Numbered from the stretch's first letter, positions 12,730 to 24,390 are shown. The stretch: 64,000 nucleotides of DNA from Cavia porcellus (GCF_034190915.1 NW_026947503.1:23952532-24016531), one strand, 5' to 3'. The notes: a model not told the origin generated them from the sequence alone. A program made the numbers and translations.

Positions 12730-13246
12730 TGGCCCTTCTGGAAACCTCACATACATCTCACAATACTTGACTAGCAGTTTTACCTAGTTCCTTCTCTTAG
12801 TTTAACTCCCAGATTATTCATTACAGCACAAAAAGCCATTCTAGTTAACTCGCAGTCTCTAACCTTGCAAAGGATGCCTCCCTTGATTCCTCCCCAAGCC
12901 TTTTGACATTCTAAGTGTGCAGCTTGCTGTCACAGACACACTCTCACTCCAGAACTGCATGCCTGATCCTTCTCAAAGACTCGAAAATGTAGTCTTTCAT
13001 GTCCAAACTCTGTTATCCTTAAGGCCCAGCTTATAGACCACCACCTTCAGGAGTGTGGTTCTTTTTCCTCCTTACTCTTTAGCTTCATCTCTCCTTTGAC
13101 TATCAGCGTTTCTGACTTTGATTTGTGATTGTTTATGATTATATTTTAGTTCTGTGGCCAGAAACCTTGCATTAATGCTTTATGAATCTGACCTAACCTG
13201 AGGAAACACCCAATTAATACTTGTTGAATGAATAAATAAATGAATG
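12730..13246 (+). mobile_element. L2 LINE 3' fragment
   Basis: The text follows the 3' end of L2: a decayed ORF2 C-terminal part (TTAAGGCCCAGCTTATAGAC, then CTTCAGGAGTGTGG), a 3' UTR with TTCTGTGGCCAGAAACC, and the diagnostic terminus ACTTGTTGAATGAATAAATA. It is an ancient, inactive fossil shared across mammals, with no intact reading frame. Confidence 0.75.
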
Positions 13247-14151
13247 TTAGACGTGTTTTGGTTAATAAAATGCTTTCATTATACATTAAAAATCATTTAT
13301 ATGTCTTATAAATACACATATCTTTACAATATATTTAGGAATGTCCATGAATGTAAATTGGACTATATGAATTCTGGAGTTCCAAATAACTCACAGTAGC
13401 ATGACTTCCCTCTGCATGTGAGTATAATAAAGTAAAGTCTTTTAAAACTTTTTTCTTTCTTTGAAGAACAAGAAAGGAACAAGCTTTAGAGATTGAATAA
13501 AATGAAATTGCTGTGGGTAACTAAAAGTTCTGTTAATTTATCTAGTAACTGTAAAACAAAAAAATATAGACATAAAACCTGGAAGATTAACACTTTTGAT
13601 TATATGACTTTTGCCATACAGAAGATTAACACATTTACAATGCAGAGGACAGATTTGGAAAACACTTATAGAGCATATAGAGGAACAAAGGATTAGTATT
13701 TCTCAAACACGATGCATTTCCACAAATCAGTGAGGGAAAAAATACAAAAGTAGGTTAAACCTTTTGTTTCAATTATCTACTACTATTAAACAACTGCCTA
13801 AAGCGTATGTGGTTTGAAATATTATGTCTCATGATCTTATAGTCTGGACTTGGGCTTAGCTGGGTAGTGGTTCTTTATTTTGTGTCTGCTGAGAGTTAAT
13901 GAACAGGATGGCTTCTTCACTTACAGGTCTGGTGCCATAGCCAGGGTCACTGAAACAACCAGGCATCTCTTCCATATATAGTCCTTGCTTAGGGAAGCTG
14001 GGCCTTTATGTGGCAGCTTGAGACTGTAAGAGTGAACTTTCTAAAGAGAATAGGCCACTCTCCCATGTATTTGTTAAAACTCTGCTTCAGTGATGATTAC
14101 GAATTCTGTGAGCCAGGGCAAGTCATGGCCAAGCCCAGAGTCAGTGTAGGA
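13247..14151. other. AT-rich non-coding DNA, no gene recognised
   Basis: Strongly AT-rich with short lysine/threonine-rich chance frames (67 codons at 13493-13696). No repeat family recognised. Confidence 0.55.
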
Positions 14152-14338
14152 CAGAGATCGCAAACCTATGGCACAAGTGTCATAGGTTTTTAAGTGTCAT
14201 GAGTTTTTAAGACAAAAGATGTTATTCACTTCAATCTTCAGGTTGAATTGCAGTGTTGGCACTTTATGATAAATAAGTGGATTTTGAGTTGCAGTTTGGG
14301 CACTTGTCTCTAAAAGGTTTGCCATCACTGGTATAGGA
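14144..14338 (+). mobile_element. Short non-autonomous hAT transposon (MITE) with 8-bp duplication
   Basis: The element body is 14152-14330 (179 bp). Its ends are CAGAGATCGCAAACCT and, on the complement, CAGTGATGGCAAACCT, matching at 14 of 16 positions. It is flanked by GTGTAGGA (14144-14151) and GTATAGGA (14331-14338), 7 of 8 identical, the 8-bp duplication typical of hAT elements. Internal sequence has no transposase frame. The CAGTGATGGCAAACC-type end resembles hAT families such as Zaphod or OposCharlie, but I cannot assign the family. The orientation given is arbitrary. Confidence 0.85.
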
Positions 14339-14726
14339 TATAAGAATATGACAGAACAAGTTGGAGGAGTGATTTGCTGGAAATTTCTAATAGTCTACTA
14401 CAGACAGGAACAGGCAATTTCCTGAAGAAGTATGAATGATTAATAAAACATGAAAAATAGAAAATTCTTTTAATAGTCAAAATATGCAAATAAAAATGAA
14501 AGATTATTTTCATTAGGAAATTGAGAAGTACTCAGTTATGTATCTAATATTAGTATTAAAAATGCATGAGAGGATCTCATGCATTTTTTTGTGGAAGTGT
14601 AAATTAGTGTGACCTTTTAAAATGCTATTTGGTAGGTCATATCAAAATATGAAATATAAATAAACTAAGAAATTCTTTTAGAAAGAAAAATACTCCCTTA
14701 CATTCCCCAAATGTATATTAGAATTC
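14331..14726. other. AT-rich non-coding DNA with one hairpin
   Basis: No gene or named repeat. It contains a perfect palindrome at 14558-14588, listed separately. Confidence 0.55.
14558..14588. repeat. Perfect 13-bp inverted repeat, 5-nt spacer
   Basis: The left arm AAAAATGCATGAG and right arm CTCATGCATTTTT are exact reverse complements around AGGAT. A run of T follows the right arm. It could fold as a hairpin but has no gene upstream, so a terminator role is not supported. Confidence 0.85.
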
Positions 14727-15113
14727 TGTCTTAATTGCTTTTGTCATTGCTGACCCAAAATACCCGACACTCAGAGTTAAAGGAGGTAAAGTTCATTTAG
14801 CTCACAGTTTATGGAAGTTTCAGTCCATAATTAATGGGCTCCAAAGCAAGGTGGCATTGCAGAGGGGAAATAGTTCATGGTAAACAGAAGGTAGTGAAGC
14901 AACAAGGAATGACACAGCTCTTTCTATCCTTTACAGCTTGTCGAGGTTACTTAGAGCAAGTAGCACTCACATCCTAATCCCAGAGCCCTTGATCCTAGCA
15001 TTGCACCATGAATCAATCCTAGCGTCACACACTCTAGATCTAGGTACCTCTGAAAAAGCCCCACCTGTGACCTTATGAGGCTCTGGCGGAACGTCTAACC
15101 ACAAACCATAACA
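14727..15113 (-). mobile_element. Solo LTR, ERVL-MaLR-like
   Basis: Read on the minus strand it starts TGTTATGGTTTGTGGTTAG and ends in ...AAGACA, the TG...CA borders of an LTR, over about 387 bp. The 3' part contains TTATGGACTGAAAC and GGTATTTTGG..CAGCAATGAC, closely similar to the 3' part of the LTR at 56165-56519, so both belong to one family. The pattern resembles rodent MT/MTE MaLR LTRs. No internal viral region and no clear 5-bp duplication were seen. Confidence 0.6.
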
Positions 15114-15433
15114 GATATTTATACATCATTATTAATGATAGTACACTAGAACATTAAGTCTGTCACTAAGACTAAAATATGGTAAAGCTGGGTTATGGAA
15201 AAAGACATACTAAGATATTTTAAATACGTACTAATGTAGAATGATATGCCAGGTATTTTGCATAATAATATGCATGTCACAATTTCAGGAAAACAAAACC
15301 TTGAGTATTGCTACACCTTTGCAGAGAAAAAGTTCTACGATGTGAAATGTAATTGGTTGAGAGTGCTTTTTCACTTTTTATCTGAAGTTCAGATTTACTT
15401 GAATGCTTTACCTTGCTTTTGTAAGTGTGTTTC
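15114..15433. other. Non-coding DNA, no gene recognised
   Basis: The 113-codon frame beginning at 15246 and the 71-codon frame on the other strand run into the adjoining SINE relic and have no domain similarity. They are judged chance frames. Confidence 0.5.
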
Positions 15434-15507
15434 TGTGGTGATGGAAATTGAACCGAGGGCTTTTTGCAAGTTAGGCAGCTCTCTACCGCCAAGCCGCATA
15501 TTTAGCT
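15434..15507 (-). mobile_element. Decayed ID-type SINE fragment
   Basis: On the plus strand the order ATGGAAATTGAACCGAGGGC, GCAAGTTAGGCAG, CTCTACCGCCAAGCC is the reverse complement of the ID/B1-ID tRNA-like body (B-box GGTTCAATTTCC and A-box-like GGCGGTAGAG). It is old, with no tail visible. Confidence 0.55.
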
Positions 15508-15636
15508 CATTTTCACTTTTAAAAATGTATTTCTGGATTCTGTATTTAATGTCTTTTACAGTCAGTGAGTATGTAATGTTTTCATGATGGAGGAAAAGCT
15601 GGAGAGTTCTTTAAAATTCTCTGTACATGCACGCTT

Positions 15637-15637
15637 A

Positions 15638-15695
<58 letters not shown>

Positions 15696-15736
15696 GACAG
15701 AGACAGAGAGAGACAGAGAGGGAGAGAGAGAGAGAG
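15637..15736. repeat. (AC)n(AG)n compound microsatellite
   Basis: About nine AC units pass directly into about 80 bases of AG units with occasional CAG and GGG interruptions. On the minus strand this yields a serine/leucine-rich open frame (15562-15762) that is low-complexity translation and not a gene. Confidence 0.95.
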
Positions 15737-16429
15737 CTATATAAATAGAAAGTTAGGTACATCCCAAAGGGATCTAGGAGAAAAAGCCTGAGAATCTACT
15801 ACTTGTGGACCTTCTGTTCCTTTTTGTGCTCTTGTTGGCTTTCTCAAGCTTATTCTCTGTTCTGGAAGAATGAAGCTCTGTGTATCAGTACTAATTTATG
15901 TAGTACTAATCATTACTGATTTATCTTTGATGATTTAATTTTAAACTTTTTAAATTGTGCATTAATCCTGTTAACATAAAGCTTCATTAGCATTTTTAAT
16001 TTCTGGAACTAAGCTTAATATTGGGGTCCAGGGTTTTCGTTTGTTTGTTTGTTTGTTTGCTTTTTAGAAAATTATGATTCATTAGTGTACTTAGTATTTA
16101 GTTAAATGCTCAATTCATTGTAAACAGCTCATTGCATTCTCTAATGTAAACATGAAAATGAGTACAAATCAAATGTGGTGTCCCTTCCTGAAGCTCTAAG
16201 AGAAAAATAGGCCATTTAATGTTCAAACTAACCTGTGTGTTTAATCAGAACTAGCATTTGTTTTATACATTTACTTCTGCTACACAAATCAATACCATCA
16301 GTATTCCTTTCTGTTTCCTTCTCCTTTTCTCCTTAGTAAAGAGTAAAATAGTAACATTAATTTTTTATTTTGTGCAGTGACTCTCTTTAAGCCACATCAA
16401 TAAAGAAGACCTAGAAGATAAAAGGAAAA
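15737..16429. other. AT-rich non-coding DNA with (GTTT)n
   Basis: No gene recognised. A short (GTTT)n run lies at 16039-16059. Confidence 0.6.
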
Positions 16430-16830
16430 AAGATGTCACAGACAAATACTACATGTTCTCATGTGTGAATTTTAAGGAAACTGAGTTCTTAAAATAGAGA
16501 ATAGAGGTTACCAAAAACTAAGGAAGGGAAGGAAAGAAATGGATTAACTTGTGCAAAGGCACAGCTAGGTGGAGGAAAACATTCTGTGTTCATTACACAG
16601 AGAGTGACTAAAGATAATAGTATTGCATGATGTGAGCCAGGTGAATGAACTTTGAAAGTTCTCATTAAAAAGAAATTAGAAATATTTGAGATAATAGATA
16701 ATCTAGATATCCTGAGTTAATCTTTATGCAGTATTCATATTTACTAAAATAATTACACTGTACTCCTTAAATATGCACAATTCTGTCAATTCGATAGTAA
16801 ATTTAAAAATTAAGATAAAGTTTAGAAATA
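16430..16830 (+). mobile_element. Old L1 (L1M-type) 3' UTR fragment
   Basis: The order CTACATGTTCTCATGTGTGA, GAGAATAGAGGTTACC, AAGATAATAGTATTGCATGA, GAAAGTTCTCATTAAAAAG, ACTGTACTCCTTAAATATG and CAATTCTGTCAATTC follows the 3' UTR of old mammalian L1M/L1P-type elements. No ORF2 remains. It is far more diverged in type from the younger L1 at 53.6-57.1 kb. Confidence 0.75.
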
Positions 16831-17052
16831 TCTGGAAGGATTTCACATCTCTAGGTCAGAGCCAAGTGTCCATGAAATGCTTTGCAATAAATTTCCACAC
16901 AAATTTATTTAGAACTATTATATCTTGTTTATGGTTCCATAAGAGAATCAGTTAAGCTTCAAGGAGAACCAGAAGTAGCACAGAAAATTGTTTGGCCTCC
17001 TGTGCGCATTAGGGAAGCTACATAGTATGTAGTTGATAAAACTTTGGTTTCC
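16831..17052. other. Short non-coding stretch
   Basis: AT-rich sequence between an L1M end and a SINE relic; nothing recognised. Confidence 0.5.
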
Positions 17053-17184
17053 CTTTGTGGTACTAGAGATTGAACGCAGGGCCTTCACACTCAGTTACAT
17101 TCCTAACCCTTTTTTATTTTTCACTTTGAGATAGGGGTTTGCTGAGTTGCCCAAGCTGAGCTTGAACTTATGATTCTCCTGATA
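17053..17184 (-). mobile_element. Decayed B1-ID dimeric SINE
   Basis: In plus-strand order an ID-like reverse segment (GTGGTACTAGAGATTGAACG, then TCAGTTACATTCC) adjoins a B1-like reverse segment (TTTGAGATAGGGGTTTGCTG, CCCAAGCTGAGCTTGAACTT). This matches the dimer at 10.6 kb but is shorter and older. Confidence 0.65.
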
Positions 17185-18538
17185 CAAATTTATTAAATAA
17201 GTAACAGAATTTTTTTATGCTTTGAAATCAGTTGCTTGTGTATCTTGTACATAATCTTTGTTCTGCTAGATATTTTATGCAGTCTAATTTTTGTGTGTTA
17301 TGCAATGTAAATAAAATCTAAAACACTCAATATTTTGTTTTCTAAATCTATTTTAATAGACTGCAAAAAACAAACTAAAACTGCTTCCTTAATTATCTGT
17401 CCAGCTTTGACATTTTTCATGAAAAATGCACACTGAGCCTCCCTAGGCTGTGCATGTCCTTGGCATTGTTTTCAGATTCTTACGTACTGGTTTTATAGAT
17501 ACAATCCTTGTAATATGCAAAAGACACCAAATAATAGTTTTCATCGTATCCACCACCTAAGATAAGCTGCCTCACTGCTGTGAAGCAGTGTACGTAATCA
17601 AACCATTCCTTTTTACATCTTGAAATATTGGCCATAGAAAATCTTACTTTAAGTGCACTTCCAGAGTGAGAAAGAAAAAATAATAATATTGTGTATTTCA
17701 CTTAAAAATCTTTCTCTAATGGTTAATGAATGTTTGCATATGCCTGATCCAAACATCTAGATTCTTCAGTGGGGTTCTCCAGGTGTCATGCACAGCTACT
17801 TGCATCTGGCTCCTTTGGGGGAAACATACATAATTCTGAGTCCCATCAGTCAGGGACAAGGCTCTGGCTTCTGCAGTTTAACCAGCTTCCCAGCTAACTT
17901 GAGTACATAATGAAGTAAGAAACCATTGGGAGTCAACTGGAACAACTGGGACTTTCTGGGAAAGGCGGCCAAAATACTGAGGTGAATCCTAGTTATGTTT
18001 GTTGGCTGGTTCCTTTAAAAAGTTGTAAAGAAATTATAAAAACAAGGAAGAGGCCACTTCTGGGTGGCCTGATTTTGGTGGGATTTTGGAAGAACGAGTC
18101 TTTCTCCCTTGTGGGGTTTGAGAGTTCACCAGTAATGAGGGAACCAAATGTGGCCATGAGAGAAGGGACATGCCAAGAGAGAGCTTCTGGCTCAGGCACA
18201 TGTGCTTCCACAGCGGGCCCTGGGCACGGGCAGGAAAAAAGCCAGGCTTGCTGCCAAGGGGAGGAAGGGATGTGTGAAGGTGACTCTACCGTCCCCGGCA
18301 GCCTTCAGACATGCGCTTTCTTGGATTCTTGGCCTGGTGCATTCAAGCAGTGCTACCAGTTGCCAGCAGTGTTATGTAAGTTCTTTATAGCAGTCCTGGC
18401 CTCTCTTAGCACATTCCATTTCTCAGATGAGTGTGAAGCAATAGAACATTAAGAATGACTTCCTTATCAGCCCGGTTAAAGCAGTGGTAGCGTTCCTTAG
18501 TCTTTACAAATACTACTTTAAAATGTCCATCTTTATGG
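17185..18538. other. Non-coding DNA, no gene recognised
   Basis: Sequence of mixed composition. A 156-codon frame at 17982-18452 and overlapping frames on both strands show no domain, splice or start context that would make them convincing. The right-hand end, up to the T-run at 18539, is the flank of an L1-derived insertion. Confidence 0.55.
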
Positions 18539-18879
18539 TTTTTTTATTTAAAGAGAAAAAAAAAGACAGAAAAAGGATAGAAATAATACAGAATTTCAAA
18601 AAAATAAACAGTAAGAAGTCACTAGTTGATAAGATACATATTGTCATCTTAGAAATAGTTGTTCAAGTTACAAAAGTAAAGCATACAAAGTGATATTCAA
18701 ATAATGACGCTGCAAACAGTTCTGCTCAATGATCCAACAAAAATTTAGTACTATGATTATCAGTCCTACACACTTGTTTTTTATCTTATAGAGGGTAAGA
18801 TTAAACATAACAAAACAGAACAAAACAGTTCATAAGGAAACAATTTAAAGAAACACAGATTTCAAAGCAAGTCCACTGG

Positions 18880-19915
18880 AGATCTTCACTGTCTATCTTA
18901 TTGTCTCTAGCTTTCTTCGAAATAGTTGTCCCCCTCTTCACACACATTGAATGCATACTAACCATTATAGAAATAATCAAATCATTACAGGATGATGAAG
19001 GCTTTTTACGTCTTCAAGACCTGACATCGGGGAAGTCAATAGTGATTACCATAATGTCTCTCATTCTCTACGTAGTACTGCACTTGTCTTTACATATGCT
19101 GAAATTGAACATGAGACTAGACTAATGTCACTCTGAAGAGTGAATAATAGTATTGCTAGATTTTATATCATAATATTATAGAATTAGTATTGGGTTTCTT
19201 AGTGTCTCTTCAGAGTATCTGTTCATTACATCGTGCATTATATAATCTGTTCCCATAAATAGTTTAGAAATTCTTCCCGTATGTGAATCTCTACATGTAT
19301 ATCTATCCCTTCTGTATTTTAGGAAAAAACAGATCAAAACAAGACAATAAAACAAATTCCTAGAAAAACATGAAATGAAAAAGACATATAAGACTACAAT
19401 ATTAGGTAATCTCCAGTAGTTACTATGCTTTCTCTTGTTATTTTCAATAGAATTGTCCACATCCTCAGGCATTATATAGTTAAGCATAGCATTACATAGC
19501 TATTTTTATAAAAACTCAACTTTGAAGACATTGTAGGACTTGAAAGCAGTTAATAATCAAAACCGGAATGGGTATCTTTTACATCTTGTCATCTTCAGGG
19601 TAGTTACCTCTACTCTTAGGCTTGATACTATCAAGCATACCAAATTCGAATAAAATCAGTCAAGGCAAAATAGTGGTCTAACAAACCAGCTTCAAATAAG
19701 TTCAGTCATAGTAAGACAATGTAAGTAATACAGGGTTTCAGTTTAAGTTAATAGGAAATTAAGGATAGTTACCATGGTATAACCTGCTATTTTTGGGTTA
19801 GCTGTCTGTGTCCTCAAATCTCATATGAATAGACAGATCAGAACAAAATAAAATCAAACTAAACAGAGCGATAAGACTACTGTGACTTTTAAATCCTGAT
19901 ACACTATTAACAATG
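18880..19915 (-). repeat. Tandem units of about 150-190 bp in copy A 3' half
   Basis: A motif of the form (GC)ACTATGGTAACTA, followed by GATTTCCTATT, a TTTTGAAATCCTGTA-type segment and a TTTTATTCTGTTTTG-type run, recurs at about 19769, 19602, 19417, 19195, 19041 and 18890. Copies are diverged from one another, so the array predates or has long followed insertion. The same unit is found in copies B and C. Confidence 0.7.
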
Positions 19916-20330
19916 TCCTCTGCCTTCCTTTTTTAGGCTATTTTTCACCTTTCCCCTTCTCAGGATGCTTTGTATATTTTGGGTCCCAATAGCGCCTTTA
20001 GTTTTTAGATTAGGGGGCCAGCCTGTTATCTATCTGAGTGTTGCTGAACCTTTCTATCCCTGAGCTTGATCTTGAGCTGTACTCCTTTACTACCTAAAGT
20101 CACAAGGTTTTCTTTCTTTCCACCTGTGTAGTTCTACACTGCCCAAAAGTATCATATCTTTCCAATCTATCTGTGGCTGCTGGATGAGTTGTCCCTATTT
20201 CTCTCTGGTTTCCTGTCACATATAGATTGTTTTCTCATCTTTGACTTTCAGTGTATTAAGCCTCTTTTAAGTTGAGTGTATTTTCTATTCAGAGCATCTC
20301 GATGGATCCTGCCTCCTAATCTACTCTGCC
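19915..20330 (-). pseudogene. ORF2 stub and L1 3'-UTR-like junction in copy A
   Basis: On the minus strand GAAACACAGGCAGAGTAGAT and the following 300 bases align by eye with copy C, where the same place encodes the first residues of L1 ORF2. Neither copy contains the rest of the endonuclease or the reverse transcriptase. The stretch leads directly into the first tandem unit (AAAAAAGGAAGGCAGAGGAC, then ATTGTTAAT). Confidence 0.6.
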
Positions 20331-20554
20331 TGTGTTTCTTTTTTGTTAGTGTATCAAGGCTATTTTATTAAAGATTATAGCTTATTATCTCTGCCTCATC
20401 TCTGCTATTCTATTTTTCTGCTATTATTTGTCCATTTTACTCCTTCTTTCCACTGTCTGCCCCGTTCATTGAGGCCTCCCTGCCACTGTTGCTGGAATCC
20501 TAGTATTTTTTCCTCTCTCTCTCTGGAATGTCCTTCAATATTTTTTGTAGGGTT

Positions 20555-21480
20555 GGGTTGGTGGCCATGAACTCCTACAATTCTCCTTGTCTTGGAAATA
20601 TCTTATTTCTCCATTAATTTTGAGAGAAAGTTTTTCAGGGTACATCAGTCTTAGTTGGACTTCTATTAGGGCTTGGACTATTTCCCTCCAGGCTCTTGCT
20701 GATTTGAGAGTTTGTGTTGATAAGTCTGTTGTTATTTTGGTAATTTTTCCTTTGTAGGTAATCTGCTTCTTTTCTCTGGCTGCTTTTAATATTGTGTTCT
20801 TGTGGATTTCTGGAATCTTGATTATTATATGTCTGGGTGTAGATCTGTTTTGGTTGCAGGTGGCTCGAGATCTGTATGCCTCATTTATCTGGATATCATT
20901 TCTTTTTCCTGTGCTTTGGGAAGTTTTCCTTAATTATATCTGTGAATAGTCTTTGGTTCATTTGTGGTTATTCCTGCTTCTTCGCTCATGTTTTTTATTC
21001 TTAAGTTATAGATCCTCTTGTCATCTTCTAGCCTTTGAATTGTTTCTTCCTGGTTCCTTGTTATTTTTAAGAGATCTTTTCTTTCATAATTGCACATCAT
21101 AAATCTCTTTTCAAGTTTCCAAAGGCTAACTTTAGTTTCTGTCAAGGCATTTTGCCAGCTTTCAATGGAGTTTTTAGTTTCCTGGTAATCTCTTTGGATC
21201 TGTTTCATACATTCTAGGTTTTGTTTATATTCTTCATCAAAGGTTTCTCTTCCTTCTCTGAGTTCCTACATTCTTCCATCTGTGTTTTCTTGAGAGGGGT
21301 TTACCATTTCTTTAATTAATCTTTTTATATCTTGCCTCTCGGATCAGAATTACAGTTTTAAATTCATCTATGAGGTCATGAATGTATTTCTTTATGTCTG
21401 CTGATGCTGTGTCTAATATTGCATGATTGCTGCACTGGTTCTCTTCTGTATTTACCTCTCCTGGGCTTATTTTCCCAGGG
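20555..21480 (-). pseudogene. L1 ORF1p remnant in copy A
   Basis: ORF1p is the L1 RNA-binding, trimeric coiled-coil protein. The longest surviving open piece (21208-20930, 92 codons) covers the end of the coiled coil and the start of the RRM-like domain; its KITRNQEETIQRLEDDKR is matched in copies B (KITRKQAVTIKRLEDDKR) and C. Downstream nucleotides still encode, in broken frames, the C-terminal domain (similar to the IQYKNRILKAVRDRKQITYKG region of copy B). Stops and frameshifts interrupt it throughout, so no functional protein is expected. The N-terminal part, before about 21210, is recognisable only by DNA similarity to copy B. Confidence 0.8.
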
Positions 21481-22291
21481 TCAGTGGCTAGAGGGTTTTT
21501 AAATTTCTATTTCTAATTTCTAGTCATGTTTCTGGTTTCTTTCAGATAGGTGTGTCCTAGGGCTCTCTGGCCCTCTCCATATTGCTTAGGGTCTTTCTGG
21601 AGCATGCTGACTAGGGTTTTGCTGCCCTCCCCAATTGGTTGTTATCTGAGGTACATGCAGGGATGGTGCTAGCCTCAAGCCTCTGAGCCAGTCAACCCAC
21701 AAGTTCCTTCAGCAACTTAGGCTGTACCTTGTGGACGTCACAGAGTCGTGACAGTTTTGTCCCTGGCTACTGGGTCCCAACCAGAGGCATAGCTCAGCCC
21801 TAGCAGATCCCACCAGTCCTCTCTGTGCCAGGGGTGGCTGACTGACGCTGCCATGGGGCTGGGCTCTGCCCAACTCCAAGATGTCCTTCAGCCAGCAACA
21901 GCAGCCGCAGGACCCAATCCCCAGCACTCACCAGGAATCAATGTAGTTCTCCACCTTGGCTGCACTCCATGCTGCACCACGTCCTCCTGCCAAGGGCTTG
22001 GGACTCAACAATTCCTGTTATCGGGGGCCTGGGCTTCAGCCCGACCCTGAGTTGCCCTACTCCACAGCGCAGACCAGTCTCAGTGAGTGCGTAGGGCTCC
22101 AGCCCTCCACTCGCGTTTTTCCTTCCTCTTCCTATTTTTTTTTTTTTCACTTCAGCTTCCTCCTGGGTTTGTGAGAGTGCCTCTCCATTTGTCTGGCCCT
22201 CTTCATGTTGTCAAATTCCAGCATCTGAGCTATTTTTCCAGAGAGGCTCTCCACCCAGCAACCTAACAAGCCGGTCTTCTGCTCCGCCCCC

Positions 22292-24390
22292 ATTTATATG
22301 ATTTTAAATATCTATTGTATTCAGTTTATATCTCATCTGAGGCTTTAGGCTTGCGTTGAGAAACAATTCAGCTTTTGTATCTGAAGTAATTTTCTTTGAT
22401 GAATCATATGTTCAGAGAAATTCTAGAACCTCATGTTTGGGAAAGTTGTTAGAACTTACACTGTCCAAAAACCCCTTAAATTCTTCAAGACTTTCAATAT
22501 CAGCACATACAACAGTATTCAGTTTCTTCTTGACAATCTATAGCACTAAGTACTCAGATGGTATCAAGATACTGCAGTTTAAGAATATTGTAATGTAGGG
22601 AATATTTTTTAATTAAGCAGAACTATCTCCCGCATCTTGAATTTCTAATTGTGACCTTGTTGGGTGAGCAGCTGGAAAAGCTTTATGTCTTGCCCATATC
22701 CTTTCACATACTTGAATATAGTGTATCATTCTGTCTTCCTTCCCCACCTTTTTTCCTGTCACTCTTCTCCAGTAGTCCTGTATCACAGGCCACTCTTGCC
22801 ATTCTTGTTGGACAGCTCTAGTTATTAATGACCCTTGAGAATGGACACTTGGAACTGAATCCTGTCTCTTAGAAGATCTGAAGAGTTTAGCAAAACTATT
22901 ACAGTAGTACTTCAGTTCACAGATTTAATTCTTTTCACAGTTCTGATCACAAACTGAGTTGGATGAGAGCCAAATCAAATTTAATGGTTTGGTTCAGTGT
23001 TGACCTTATGGGGAAATTTGATTTAGTTCTTGGCCAAATCACTTGGCAGTGGAAAGAAATGTTTGTGAACCAATGTATCTTCCTTTTCTAGACATTACAT
23101 ATATGCTGAAATAGCCTTGAGACTGGTTATCCCCTTTGAGAAGGAAGGTATTTGCAAGTGCTTGTCCATAGTAAATTCTTTTGATCCCAAATGAGTCTTA
23201 TATTGCTATCTCATTACAAGGGTCCCTTATATTACTTAATATGAAATTTTGTCATAAAACTTACTGACATGTGGTTATAAGTATCACCTGCTCCCATTTG
23301 TCATTTTTTGTTTCCTGTCATCAGAATATTCATAACTTTCCCTGACATTTATAGAACACAAAATAGAGCTTAAATGAGCAGATTATCTCAAGAAAATGAC
23401 AATTCTTCAAGTTTAATAGTTCTGCTTTGGAGATAACTAGAAGCCTTAGTTTGTTCTTTTTCTAGCAGCTCTACTAGATTGTAAAGCACTGGCTGGATAA
23501 ACACTGCATTTCTTAGAATGTTTATTATATTTTAAGAACAAGTTAGAAAACCATTTCTGTAAAGTCCAAATATTGAGCATTTCAGGAATTTTTATCATAC
23601 ACACTCTGTCACAACATCATAACTGCTGTTGTGTCAAATCCAGTTAATATGTATGTGTATTCCAAATAAATAGGTTCCAAATAAAATTTATTTACAAAAG
23701 TTGGTGAAAACATAACTATTTTAGAACATGAATTAATTAAAAATTGGGTTTATTTGTGGAAATACTCAGGTTAAGAAAATCAGCACAGAGTTTAAAATAA
23801 CAATAAGTAAGAAAGCACCAATCCAGTCCCCAAGAAGTGGAATGACAGCAGCACCTGTCTTGCCCCCTCTTGCCATCACCACTCATAACTAAAACCAAGG
23901 TTGCCACAGTCCAACTAGAACGTGGACACAATTGGTGCTTTATTTTATTGCAACACAACTGACCTGAGTTAGTCCAATTAATTTAGAAGAGATTTTCAGT
24001 GTAGTGCCTTTTTGGGTCCTACATATAATTTTCTCAGATATTGTATAGAAATTGAGCTGTTGACTCCTCTGAAGAATACAAAACTAAACACAGAGGTACA
24101 ATCCTAGTATTTAAGTGCCTTCCATATATTTCCTCAATAAAAGAAACGTTAAGGAATGCTCACTAGTTATTTATTTCTCAAAGATGGTAGTGAATTAAAT
24201 ATGCCCCATTTGTGAGTGATTTCTAGTGCTCATTATCTCTCAATTCAGAATTACCTGGGTTCAAGATTTTGCATTAAAGAGGATCCTAAAGGTGGTAGGT
24301 AGGGAGGATTTAACAAAGAGAATGCCAAAAGGGGCCCAGATCATATAGGAAAAAAAAAGTTACATGTCTATTATAAAATGTTCATCTCAA
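22292..24390. other. Non-coding DNA between two L1-derived elements
   Basis: No gene recognised. It holds a possible fossil palindromic element near 22890-23070, listed separately. Otherwise unique AT-rich sequence. Confidence 0.55.
22890..23070. repeat. Possible fossil MITE with 11-bp inverted repeat
   Basis: Begins ACAGTAGTACTTCAGTTCAC and contains exact complementary arms AAATCAAATTT (22972-22982) and AAATTTGATTT (23014-23024). The phrase TTATGGGGAAATTTGATTT and the opening resemble ancient palindromic MITEs seen in mammals. Family unassigned. Confidence 0.4.

Larger units (their letters stand above)
18539..22291 (-). mobile_element. ORF1-only L1 derivative, copy A (HAL1-like)
   Basis: Read on the minus strand the element has a 5' UTR beginning GGGGGCGGAGCAGAAGACC (22291 downward, about 0.8 kb), a broken ORF1 (about 21480-20555), a short relic where an ORF2 start is joined to ORF2-end and 3' UTR-type sequence (about 20330-19915), five to six diverged tandem units (about 19915-18880), and a unique 3' tail ending in AATAAAAAAACC. 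Endonuclease and reverse transcriptase domains are absent. The 3' tail matches copy B closely (CTTGAACAACTATTTCTAAG and beyond). Family knowledge: HAL1 elements are L1 derivatives with only ORF1, mobilised by L1 in trans. The 5' end is similar in type to full-length L1 starts. I could not find a convincing target-site duplication. Confidence 0.8.

Noticed and set aside
14558..14590. Hairpin followed by T-run as a transcription terminator
   Set aside because: No gene lies upstream and such terminators are not meaningful in mammalian nuclear DNA; the palindrome is reported as a repeat instead.
15562..15762. Serine/leucine-rich minus-strand frame
   Set aside because: It is the translation of the (AC)n(AG)n microsatellite.
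17982..18452. 156-codon frame with overlapping frames on both strands
   Set aside because: Several frames overlap in a locally less AT-rich segment, which lengthens chance frames; no domain seen.
18880..19915. CRISPR-like or satellite array
   Set aside because: Units are about 150-190 bp, diverged, without short constant repeats or unique spacers, and lie within an L1-derived element in mammalian DNA.
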